From Monarcha castaneiventris obscurior (Eukaryota > Chordata > Aves > Passeriformes > Monarchidae): a stretch of 64,000 nucleotides of DNA. Below are positions 51,001 through 63,000 of the stretch, one piece after another. The notes under the pieces are model-generated. The model was not told the DNA's origin, did not search any database, and saw only the letters and a program-made list of their open reading frames with translations. Positions within the stretch are counted from its first letter, which is position 1. Each line of letters begins with the position of its first letter. The DNA lies in the NCBI GenBank assembly GCA_026261815.1, contig JAMPIT010000230.1:41190501-41254500 (forward strand), in the 5' to 3' direction. The position numbers were made by a program, and so were the translations under genes.

Positions 51001-54000
51001 ATCCAGTAATTTAGAGGATTCTTAACAACTCCTACGACTATTCCTCCTTATTTGCAGGATATGTTTGAAAAAGTTAATAAAGCATATGAGTTTCTATGCA
51101 CAAAGTCTGCCAAGGTGATAGATGGGCCAGATCCAGAAAACATAATTTTGATCCTGAAAACTCAAAGCATCCTCTTCAACAGGCATAAGGAAGGTAAGCA
51201 TGCTGCCTAAGTGTTTTGTATTAATTTATTTAGTGGTTATTTTGGTCAGCTTTGATCTCCTCTCTTCTTGAGTCTGTGCTCTGTTGATCTGGTTTCTGAC
51301 TTGCCACAGCATTATGTAGCTAGGGTATAGGGCTTCAAAATAGGACTTTTTCTTCCATGAAATAAATTAATCTGCAGTAAAACTTTATTCAAAACAGCAT
51401 TAATAGCTCTTTGAAGTGCTCTCTTCCAATACTAATCAGTTTGAAACTTCCTCTGTACGGAAAATTCTGTCTATGCAGAAAAATCCTCGCTAGTACTCAG
51501 TCCCCCACATGCTGGTTATACATGAGATTGCATTCATCAGGCTATTAACAGTGAGCCATTCTTGCAGAAATTCTGATCAGTGTTAGAGTCCTCAGGTGAG
51601 CATGCTGCAATGTACTCTATCTCATTGCTCAGTTGGGAAAGAGGAGTAGCTAGAGCACCCTAACACTTGGCTTCATCTACAGTCCCAGGCTGGCAGCTTG
51701 CTACCATGTCCAAGTCTTGCAGAGCCAACAGTGTTTTGTAGTTAAAATGGTAAACTAAGAACCTCACATGCAGTCATAGTTCTGTCAGTTAATGTGGAAC
51801 TAGGGACAGCATCAGCATAGACTTCAGCAGGTTGGCTTGCAGTTGGCTCCATATGAAAAATGAAAATATTCTTTAGCACTGCTGAAATCTGCAGGAATGA
51901 AAAATACAATTTAAAACTTAAAATTGTTGTGTCAAACTGGACAAGTTCCTTATAGGCTTATTAGTCAACCCTGGCCTAAGACACAGACCAAGCTATGCTT
52001 GTTTTTCTCTGGGGAGAGACAAACATCATTGGGAAGGGTCTGAGCTTGGGGGCTTACTGAGCTGGAGATAAATCTTTTTGATATTGAGTTATTGAGTTAT
52101 TGTGAAGGTTTGTTAACTTCTAGCCTGAACAGTTCTAATGTGATGAGGAGTCAGATCGTGTGGACTGCTCAGTCTTGCTCCAGATTTCCCAGGTGTTGGC
52201 TTTCTTGGACTCCTAGTCCTTATATATCTGATATATCTTCCATTGATAATTTTGTGGTGGCTTAAATTGCTTAGACTCTGCATGTACCTAAACTTGGACT
52301 TTTTTTTCCTCTTTCAGATTTGAAACCTTACAAGTATGCAGGCTATCCTATGCTGATAAAGACCATTACCATTGAAACATCAGATGACCTTTTGTTTTCC
52401 AAAGAATCTCCACTGTTGCCTGCTGCTACAGAACTTGCTTTTCATACTGTCAGTTGTTCAGCATTAAATGCAGAAGAACTGAGGAGAGAAAGTGGAATTG
52501 AGGTAAATGTAAAGAAATGTGTTGAAATGCATGCTTTTAGTCTAACTTTCCCATAGCTAGAAATCTTAGATCCTCAATGCATAGGAAATCTGATGTGACT
52601 GAGAATCACTTTTGATCTTGAGATACCTGTTCTTAACATCTCAGATATTCTGGATACAGTAGGAGAAAAATCTTGCAGAGTATACCCCTTTCTGGACATA
52701 GGCTTGTCTGTTGAACTGTGCATAAGCAAGCTACACACGAAGTTTCTCAACTCCTTTACAAAACTGCTGAAACTGCTGCAATTTTAATGTAAAAGAACAG
52801 ATAAATGTGAGCAAGTCACTTGAGCAGAAGGCCTTTTCATTGCACATATTACAATATTAGAACCATTTAGGTTGGAAAAGACCTCAGTTGGAACAGTCCA
52901 ACTGTTAGTTCCGGCACTGGCAAGTCCCACTAAATCACGTGTCTTTTTAAATACCTTCAGGATGGCAACTCAGCCACTTCCCTGGGCAGCCTGTTGCAGT
53001 GCTCAGCCACCCTTTCAGTGAAGAAATTCCTCCTGATATCTAATCTAAACCTTCCCTGGCACAACAGGAGGCCATTTCCTCTTCTCCTGTCTCTTGTTTC
53101 TTGGGAGGAGAGACCAATCCCCACGGTGCTACAGCCTCTTTTCAGGTGCTTGTAAGAGAGTGATAAGGTCTCTCCTGAGCCTCCTTTTCTCAAGGCTGAA
53201 CAAACCCAACCCCCTCAGCTGCTCCATATCAGACTTGTACTCCAGAACCTTCCCCAGTTCTGTTGCCCTTCTCTGGACCCACTCCAGCACCTCAGTGTCT
53301 TTCTTATAGGGAAGGGCCCAAAAATTAATACAGGGCTCAAGGTGTGGCCTCACCAGTGCTGAGTACAGGGGGAGAATCACTGCCCTAGTCCTGCTGGCCA
53401 CACTATTGCTGATACAGGCCAGGATGCCATTGGCCTTCTTGGCCACCTGGGCACACACTGGCTCATGTTCAGTGGCTGCCAACCAGCAGCCCCAGGTCCT
53501 TTTCTGCCCAGCAGCTCTGCAGCCACTCTGCCCCCAGCCTGCAGTGGTGCATGGGGCTGTTGAGACCCAAGATCAGGACCTGGCACTTGACCTTGTTCAA
53601 CCTGATACAGCTGGCCTTGGCCTGTTGGTCCAGCCTGTCCCGATCTCTCTGAAGAGCCTTCCTGCCCTCCAGCAAATCCACACTCCCACACAACTTAATG
53701 TCATCTGCACACTGACTGGGGTATGAGCTCACATGTGAGAAGGCTGTCAACTCTTAAAGGTTGTTACTAGCACTTGCAAGGAGTTTTGCGCTATAAACCA
53801 TTTAAGCAAGCAGCAGATTTTTGTCAAATGTTTCCTTTCAGCCATTAAAAATTACTTTACCAGCTAATGTTTTGCTTTTGCTGGCCTTTATCTGTTTTTG
53901 TTGTGACTGAACTTGTGCATCATCCAATCCTCACAGGTATTGCAAGAAGCATTTAATCGTTGTGTAGCAGTCTTGACTCGTTCTAGCAAGCCAGATGATA

Positions 54001-57000
54001 TGTCTGTGCAGGTGAGTTTGAAGCAGCAGCTTTAACTGAGTGTATTGTCTTCTCAGAAGACTACATGGTGTATGTTTATATATCATATGGTAATAAACAC
54101 AAATGTGTGTGTATATATAATAAAAAACATAGATCTAGTAGTGTATATATTAAAAACACAATTGTAAACATGCATTTTTCCTCCACTTGGAACCAGTAAA
54201 AACTGTGTTTTGTAGGTATGCGGATACATCAGTAAGTGTTACAGTGTAGCAGCTCAGTTTGAGGAATGCAGAGAGAAGATTACAGAAATGCCTAACATAA
54301 TTAAGGACCTCTGTAGACTACTGTATTATGGCAAGGTGAGTGCTTCTTTTCTATGTCTAAATGGGTGTTTAACTGGTAAATGTTTAGGGGAGTATTCTGC
54401 TTTTAGGGCAGATATGGCAATCAGAATCATCAAATGGTTTGTGTTGGAAGAGCCCTGAAGTTCATCTAATTCCAAAACCCCTGCCATGGGTAGGGACACC
54501 TTTCACTAGACCAGGTTGCCCAAGCCCCTATCCAACCTGGCCTTGAAGACTTCCAGTGATGGGGCATCCACAGTTTCTTTGGGCAACCTGTTCCAGTGCC
54601 CCACCACCTTCACAGTAAAGATTATCCTCCTAATATCTGATGTAAACCTACTTTCTCTGTTTGAAGCCTCTTCCTCTTGTCCTGTCACTGTGTATGCTTG
54701 CAAATAGTCCCTCTCCTTTTGTTTAGGCTCCCTTCAGGTACTCGAAGGCCACAGTTAGGTGGCCGTGAAGCCTTTGTTTTTACAGGCTGAACAAACCAAA
54801 AAGCTCTCAGTCTTTCCTCATAGCTGCAGTGACTGGTCAAACCCTTCTGTAAGATCCCAGCCAATCATGAGATACAGAATTCAACTGCCTTGTTTCCACA
54901 CTTGTGTTTGAATCCATTTAGTAGATATAAACTGCAGCCACTCTGAAGATTCAGCTGTTTCTGCCATTCAACTGACATGTCTAGCAGCTTGGCTTAGTGT
55001 ACTAAATCAGCAGATAAAAGTACTACAACTAGATCTTTCATAAGCAGATAGACTCTTAAGTCAGCATAAACTCTGGGAACAGTATTCATGAAGTGTTCTT
55101 GACATATAGCTCTTTTGAACTTGCCTCATGTTATAAAAATGCTGAATTTTGTCTGAATTAAGAGAGGAAGGCTTGTCTTGAACTTCTCATGTGGGGTGTG
55201 TGAAAACAGGAGACTAAAACCGGATTCTGGTAATTGACTATATGTGATTGTGTGTTCTTTAGTCCCTGCAGGATACACATATTGCCATAAAAAACTCACC
55301 TGGGAATCTCTGCTGCAGTTTTGAATTGTTTTTCTAGCAGTTCATCAATACTTCTTTCTAATTATATGGAATAACTATTCAAGTACTCTTCCCTTTGAAA
55401 AATGCTGACTAATTAGCCATGTTGTTGGTTACCAAATACTTCAGCTGCAGAAATTCTGTCTACTTCAGTTTTCATCTTTGTGCTGCTTACATAGTACTGC
55501 AGAATTAGCAGGTTTTGGCTTTTAAGTCTTTGGTAAGGAAACCAGTTGATATTCTTGGGTTACAGGTACTAAGGTAAACTTCTTTTTTTCTTTCCCTCAG
55601 ACCATACCACGAGTAGCTGCTTTAGGAGTAGAGTGTGTTAGCTCCTTTGCCTTAGATTACTGGCTGCAAACACATTTGTTCCAAGCTGGAGTTCTCTGGT
55701 ACTTACTGGGTTACCTCTTCAACTATGACTATACGCTGGAGGAGAGTGGGATTCAGAAAAGTGAAGATTCAAACCACCAGGTAATGTTACCAAGGTGTTT
55801 CAACAGCCACTGGCTGTTGTTTGTCATCTCTTACTAACAGGCCAAGCGTATTCAAATATTTCTTAGAATTGTTGAATTGCATGAAGAGTAACATTAGCAG
55901 AGAGTTTTGGAAGGGACTTTCTGTGTAGTGGTAAATAACTGAGAGTTTTGGTTTTTTGTTGTTTTTTTTTTTTTTTTTTTAAGAGTTCAAATGTTAAAGC
56001 TGCCAAAACCTGTGGTTCTAATAGACTTAATGCAAGAGACTTTTAATCTGTAGTGAACAGTATAAAAGTAAGTTTTTGCTATCAGGAGAAAGCTCTAGTT
56101 TTTCTCATATTGTCTCTATATATATTTTTAGGAGGTAGCAAATAGCCTTGCTAAGCTCAGTCTCCTGGCCTTGAGTCGCCTTGGAGGGTATCTTTCTGAC
56201 GAACAAGCTACTCCTGAAAACCCAACAATCAGGAAAAGCTTGGCTGGAATGTTGACACCCTATATTGCAAGAAAACTTGCTGTGGTCAGTCCTACTGAGG
56301 TAAGCTTCTGTTGGCCAAAACTTTCTCTAGTGATTTATGAAAGGAGTACCTGATTACTTCGATAACACTGAACTATCTTAGACCAACTTGATACTGAGAA
56401 CAGCAGTGTGATTTTTCTATGCAGTTGAGGTAACTGCAGGGAAAACAAACTGCTTCAGCCTCAACATTACAGACAGGAACAGTGCCTTGTAGAATAGTAT
56501 TTGCAGAACAAATACAGGAACTAAAAAGTTAATTGTTCAAGCCTTAAGGATATAATGATGATGAAGAGCAAAGGTTAAACTTAACTTTTTAAAAGGGGTG
56601 CCAAGGAAATTACGTATAAAGAGGTACTGCAGGTAGTTGCTGCTCACTGTCAAAAGTGGATGGAGAATCTGAAGTAAGTGTCTCAGAGCAAAATAAAGAG
56701 AACTAAAATACAGATTGTATTGTACCATGTAACTTGCACATACTGTTTTTCCAGTATGGAAAATTTCACACTTCAAATGTACTTGTGTAATTGGTCTTGC
56801 TGTTAATGAGATTGGATTGATTAGTACCATGAAACATGCTGATTACTGTGCATAATGATCTAAAACTGTTGTACATGTGTTACATCATGTAAATTCTTTT
56901 TCTTAGACTCTGAAGATGCTTAACAGTAACACAGAGAACCCCTACTTGATCTGGAACAATGGGACACGAGCTGAATTACTTGAGTTTTTGGAATCTCAAC

Positions 57001-60000
57001 AAGAAAGCATGATTAAGAGAGTAAGATACTCTTTACTTTAAATCCAACTACTATGTTTTTTAAAAACTGTTTTGTGATTTCTTATATCTGCTTGGGATGC
57101 AATTGTGTGGCTAATACAAGTATCCATTGTTGTCTACTCCTAAGTCACTTTCTTCATTCCATAGTTTTTAAAAGAAAACAAAAACCCTAAGATTTTGCAT
57201 GTTCATTTCATGTTATGTTTCAGTCTGAGATTCTGACTTGCTGAAGAATTAAGTTTTCTGTTCAAGTATTGCCTGTTTCATGATCGGATTATAGCTTTAC
57301 GCTTTCTACAAGATTATTTTCTGTCTGAGCTTGTGCTGCTTATCTCTGCTTAAAGGGTGATTGTGACAAGAGCTATGGATCTGACTTTGTCTTCAGTGAC
57401 CATGCAAAGGAACTTATTGTGGGAGAGATTTTTGTTAGAGTCTACAATGAGGTCCCTACCTTCCAACTAGAGGTGAGATGTAGCTAAAAATCTTCCTGTT
57501 TGAAACCAGTGTTTGGAATGCTACTGCTTCCTGTTTATCTGTCTGTCAGTGCAAACAGAATGGAGAAAATACAAAATCTTAGGGGAATTTCCTTCAAGAT
57601 CAGCATGTTATGAGAAATCTCTTTACTGGAGCAGAATAAATTAAAAGAACAAGTCTGTCATAAGATGTGCTGCTTCAGCTGTCTTAGTGACTTCTCGCTG
57701 CAAGCTTGTAATGCAGACACTTGGGTTGATTCAGTAATTTCAGGAGGTGGTTCTGCCTACTGGCTTTACAATCAAAAAATACATATGGGCAAACACTCCT
57801 GTTGGAGTAGTGGCAGCTTTTTAAGTGTATGTTTAGATAGAAAGAGGGTTAATGTGATCCAGATGTTACAGGGATCATAGAGAAATGTTGCCTGTCTGGA
57901 AGAAAGGAATATGTGGTATGTAGAAGTTATATGGTTACATTTTGTTCTGTTGGGGGTACTGTTGCATCACACAGCTAAAAATGCTCTCATCTCTACTTTG
58001 AAGCTTCCTAAAGCATTTGCTGCAAGCCTCTTGGATTATGTAGGCTCACAAGCACAGTACCTTCATACACTAATGGCAATAACTCAGACTGGGAAAGTGG
58101 AGTCCAACCAACACGGAGATCGCTTACGGAGAGTTGAAATGGCCCTGGAGGCTCTGAGAAACGTCATAAAGCACAATCCAGGTAGGCTTAAAACTGAACT
58201 TCCCCAGTATACTCTTCTGTGGACAGCCTTAAAAACTGTGGACCTCTGTAGTCTTTATCTTCCAGTGGGAAGGAAGCTTGTTTTGATGGCTAACAGACTT
58301 TAACATTGCTGGTAAGCCATATAAGCTTGCTGGTTTTTTCCTTACCTGGGGAGCATTGTCAGTAGATGGAGCAAAATTTTAGGTTAAGTTCAAGCCTTAT
58401 CTGTTTTCATCTCTGAATCATTAGGTTTTAACTCTACTTCAATCCTGCTGTTGCTAGAAAGACTTAAACCTCTCGAAAGAAACTTCCTGTAATCCTTCAA
58501 GGAATCTTCAGCTGATTTTTAAATTACCTTGCATCAAAAAAAACCTCCTTGAACTGAGTACTGTAAACACCGAAGTAGCACCTGTGTTAGGGCCTCAGTA
58601 AAGCAAGAGGAGAGGATGCTTTTGAGAGTAGGCAGCCAATACCAGCAGAGTTTTATGAGCAGACATCAATGTACAGGCTGGAAAAGCCTGAGACAAATGG
58701 TTAGGATGTTTTTCTACTGTATTATATGCTACTTCTAAAAGCAAACCATGTTACTATTGTGGCATCTAATAATAGCTGGTTAGGATGTTCTCTGTGTTTG
58801 CAATTGTAATCCTGAAGGCAGCTGTTCCTGCTGGAGATAGCAGCCCTACTCTGAGCTGGGACATTCTGAAAGGGCAAGTGTATTTGAAGACACGAGGTAT
58901 TTATGATCAATGATAAATAAAATTACGGAATTTGTTTAGTTGTTTTGTAAGAATGCAAGTAACTAGGTAGTCCAAGAACTACATCAGTTACTTTCCTTAG
59001 AGAGGGGAGTTACCCTCTGTTTTTGAAATGTTGTTGACCTGAAATTCTGTGGAAGCTAGATTAATGGAGAGGAGTTCATAATTTTGTAACTCTGTAGCAG
59101 GAACTGTCCTGTATGAGCTGTTAAAACTACTGTGGCAGACAACAAACAGCTGTGTAGGCTTTAACGCCTGTCTGTCGAATGAGATGTGGGCTTGGGACAG
59201 CCTTCATTGAATGCTTTGGCTAACATGAAGAGTAACTTCTTTGGTCTCTTGCAGGTTCTGAGTGTGAATGCATAGGGCACTTTAAGTTGATATTCTCCCT
59301 TCTGCGTGTTCATGGAGCTGGCCTGGTGCAGCAGTTGGCTCTGGAGGTAAAAAACCCAACCAACCAAAAAACAAACCAACCCCCACAAACTCCCAACCTC
59401 CCTGTCTGGATGATTTACATAATCACCATAAACAAACCTGGTTGTGTAGCTGTTAAGAGTAGCATCTAAAAAATACTAAGATGAAGGTTCCAAGGTGTCA
59501 GTTCCTCCTTGGAGGAAATGTGATACTTTGTGCCTGTGTCTTTTGCATCCTTCTTTTCTGAAGAGACAAACAATTTGGTGGCAGGAATAAATGTAAATAT
59601 CAGCTCTATTGGCCAGTGAGGTGGCTGACTTCATACACGGTGTTTTCTGAAAAGTGTCTTAATAGCTGGTGTATAATCAAGTGCTGTTTCTTATTTTTTG
59701 CAGGTAGTGAACATAGTAACAAGTAATCAAGAATGTGTTAACAACATTGCTGAGGCAATGGTTCTTGCTAACTTACTGGCACTCCTGCATTCCTTACCTT
59801 CAAGTATGTACTGTAGGATTCTCCATCTTGCAAGGCAAAGGGTTTCTAACTCAGAAATTTATAAGAATGCAGCTGGCTGAGCTTAGCACTGAGATTTAGG
59901 TTGAAATGGTCTTGTTAGCTTTATAGGATAGAGAGCTGGGTTATGAAGAGAAACTACAGTAAGAACACCTATATCAGAACAAAGCTTTCCTCAGATTTCC

Positions 60001-63000
60001 CAGCTGTTGCTGTGGCCCATTCCAGTTGCTCAGCTATTGAGAGCAGTGAAAACAGTACTGCAATACATCCTCAGTGAAACATGGTGTTTCTATGCCCAGT
60101 TCTAGTGAATAACACTCTTCAGCTATCAGTTATTCCCCTGCCAGATAAGAAAAGCAGAGCTACCAAACAGGAATTGCCTTTTTTTTTTTTTTTAAGAAAA
60201 TGACAGGAAGCAGGACTAGAAATAAGTTGTTTTTTAAAAAAATGCAAAATTTAGACCAGCTCTGTCATCACACAGGCCCTATGATATGCAGCTAAGTCAC
60301 TCCTATTCTGTCTAATGATTTAAACATTAGTAACTATCATACCCAAAGCTAACAAGGATGATTTACAAAAATGTTGTGTCACAGTTTTTTGTCTTAAATG
60401 TGACCTGAAATGTATGAATTGCAGATACTCTGACTACTTCTGAATTGTGTAGTATTCCACTGACAAATTATTCCTGGGAGTTTAGCTAATTAGCATCTAA
60501 TTAAGAAGTTACGCTGTACTAGAATGTGTGATTGATTTGAGAGTCCTTAACTAATGTAGTTTAGCCAGAAGTCCCTGAGTTTATAATTATCCTAAGCTTC
60601 ATTGCACTTTTGATACAGTTTTTTGTTCAGATCAGTTACATTTATCTTTACTTTTTCGTTCTCTGTGACACAAAGTTCTTAATGTTTTTTGTTTTGACAG
60701 GTCGGCAGCTTGTCCTTGAAACTTTGTATGCTTTGACATCTAGCACAAAAATAATTAAAGAGGCCATGGCAAAAGGTACAGTACTACACTGAAAGCAAAT
60801 GTTTCTGCAACAATGGACTTAAAGTGCATGCAGTGGCCACTCTTCTCTTTAGAATAATCAGTGTGGAATTGGAGAATTTCTACTCCTTGTGACCAGAAAA
60901 AAAAAATTGAATGCTTTCTATCTCTTTGTTACAGGTGCTTTAATCTACTTACTAGATATGTTTTGCAACTCAACTCATCCACAGGTCCGAGCCCAAACGG
61001 CAGAGCTTTTTGCCAAAATGACTGCAGATAAGCTGGTGGGTCCAAAGGTAAGAATCTTAACAGCTCATGTTGGAACTCTTTCTTGGTATTACCTGCATCT
61101 CTCTAAAGATGAGCAAAACAATCCTCTTCTGTGTCTGAAATATCCATGTAAAGAGCAATCAGGCTTTTTCAAAATAAATTAACTTTTAATCTGTGAGCAG
61201 GGTTCTGGAAGTTGCTGTATGTACAGTAACTTGCATAAGCAGTTTGGTTTCCATTTGTAATGACTTTAACAGTAGAGACCTAGATTTCAGTGTCAGTGGC
61301 TGTTGCTATTTGAAATTATAGCAGTATTTTATGTTGTGGTGTTGTGGTCTAGCAGTTGACAGTTCTAGCATTACAGACAATTGGACATTGTGGAGTTTTC
61401 TATTTCCTAGTCAGTTTGTTCTGTCAGTTAGTTTGTCTTATGATACACTAAATCTCATTTATGTTCATCCTTTCTAGGTTAGAATTACATTAATGAAATT
61501 TTTACCTGGAGTCTTCATGGATGCCATGAGAGACAACCCTGAAGCTGCTGTTCATATCTTTGAGGGAACTCATGAAAATCCAGAATTAATTTGGAATGAC
61601 AGCTCCAGGGAGAGAGTATCAACAACAGTTCGAGAAATGATGCTTGAGTATGTGGAAATCTACTGAGTCAGTTATCTTTAACTGAGACACTCTCTTAGTG
61701 GCAAGAAACCAGAGTTGCTGTAGAAGACAGAGCTCTGCCTGTAAAAAGTAGAATTCTTGCAAGCCAGACTTCAGTGAAACAAACTTGTTCATTGTTTGTG
61801 TACTGTACCTGTAACTGGGTGATGCAGGTGCAGTTTGTGCACAGTTCAGGTATTTGCTTACTGCTGTAAGATTTGGAGGGATCCAGTGGGAGGAGAATGG
61901 GGCTTAGAAGCTGGAGCTGCTTTACAGTGATGGAGGGAGACTGAGGTGTCGAGTAGAGAAGACAACTGCTTTCTTTTCCTGCTCATTAAAACTTACTTTC
62001 TTTTTAAAGGCACTTTAAACTTCAGAGGGACAACCCTGACACTAACTGGAAGGTAAAAGTGTACTGTTTCTGCTTTGAGTCTGTCCAGGGAGGCTGTAAG
62101 CCACATGAATAGATGCATGTATGTGACTCTGACAGGCTTTTCTCTCAAAGTACTAACAGGAATTCACTGCTGTGCTGTGAACATAACTGTTCATAACTGA
62201 AAACATCACTGGTTTAATGTTGAATCAATGCTTTTTTTACTACGTGTACCTTGAAATTAGACACTTACTGTAAAACCACTGTCAGCATACTCTGAATGTT
62301 CTGATAGTCCAGGTCATTCTAAAACACATCAAAAATCACCAGCAAAGGAAAATATTGGTTTGGTGGAAAAAATCCTGTCACTACACAGCCATAGTAAACT
62401 TGCTCTCCATAAATGTGGGTAACTTTAGTAAGTCACTAAGTCTCAAAAAATATTTGAGTCTTGAGCCATTCCCTTACATCAGGCCCATCAATGAGGTGTT
62501 TCAGTATGCAGTGATTCCCAGTATCTGTGAAAAGCTAGACATGACTTCCTCCCAACAGTGGTCTAGTTCAACATTAAACCAGTTTCTTAACCCATCACGA
62601 TGGCTATTTTGATCCAGATGAAAACTGGAAACTTCCTTAGATTGATGGTGAGAAACCTTTCCTGGAAGTGTGCAAGAAAGGAGGAAAAGGGCTGTTGTGT
62701 CATCAGCCTTGTTGCTGGTACTTCCCTTGAACTGGGGTTTGCCACTGTTGCAGGTGTAGCTTCAGTTACTTGTGTTCGTTGAAAGGAAAGTTCACTGCAG
62801 TGGTACTGCCTGCACTGCACTGTTCTTTCTGCTGTCACCTCTTACCTCATGTTCTTCCAAGATGAAGGGTTTGTTGGTCTCTGTTTTGGGGAATACAGTT
62901 AGTGACCCTTACCACTTAGGGAAACAGTTTTAGCTCTCACAAATACCCTTGTCAATAACTTCTACTTTACAATTCAACAGCTGCCTGAAGACTTTGCTGT

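Noticed and set aside
53129..53750. Minus-strand frames resembling a reverse transcriptase, possible gene
   Set aside because: They are the broken C-terminal ORF2 of an inactive CR1 LINE inside a DNAJC13 intron, not a host gene.
54060..54170. AT/TG-rich patch in intron 38 as a possible regulatory element
   Set aside because: It consists of short TATATA, TGTGTG and AAAACA words typical of low-complexity intron sequence, with nothing more specific.
57911..58303. 130-codon plus-strand frame taken as a separate gene
   Set aside because: It is DNAJC13 exon 44 (58,004-58,181) read through into flanking intron on both sides.
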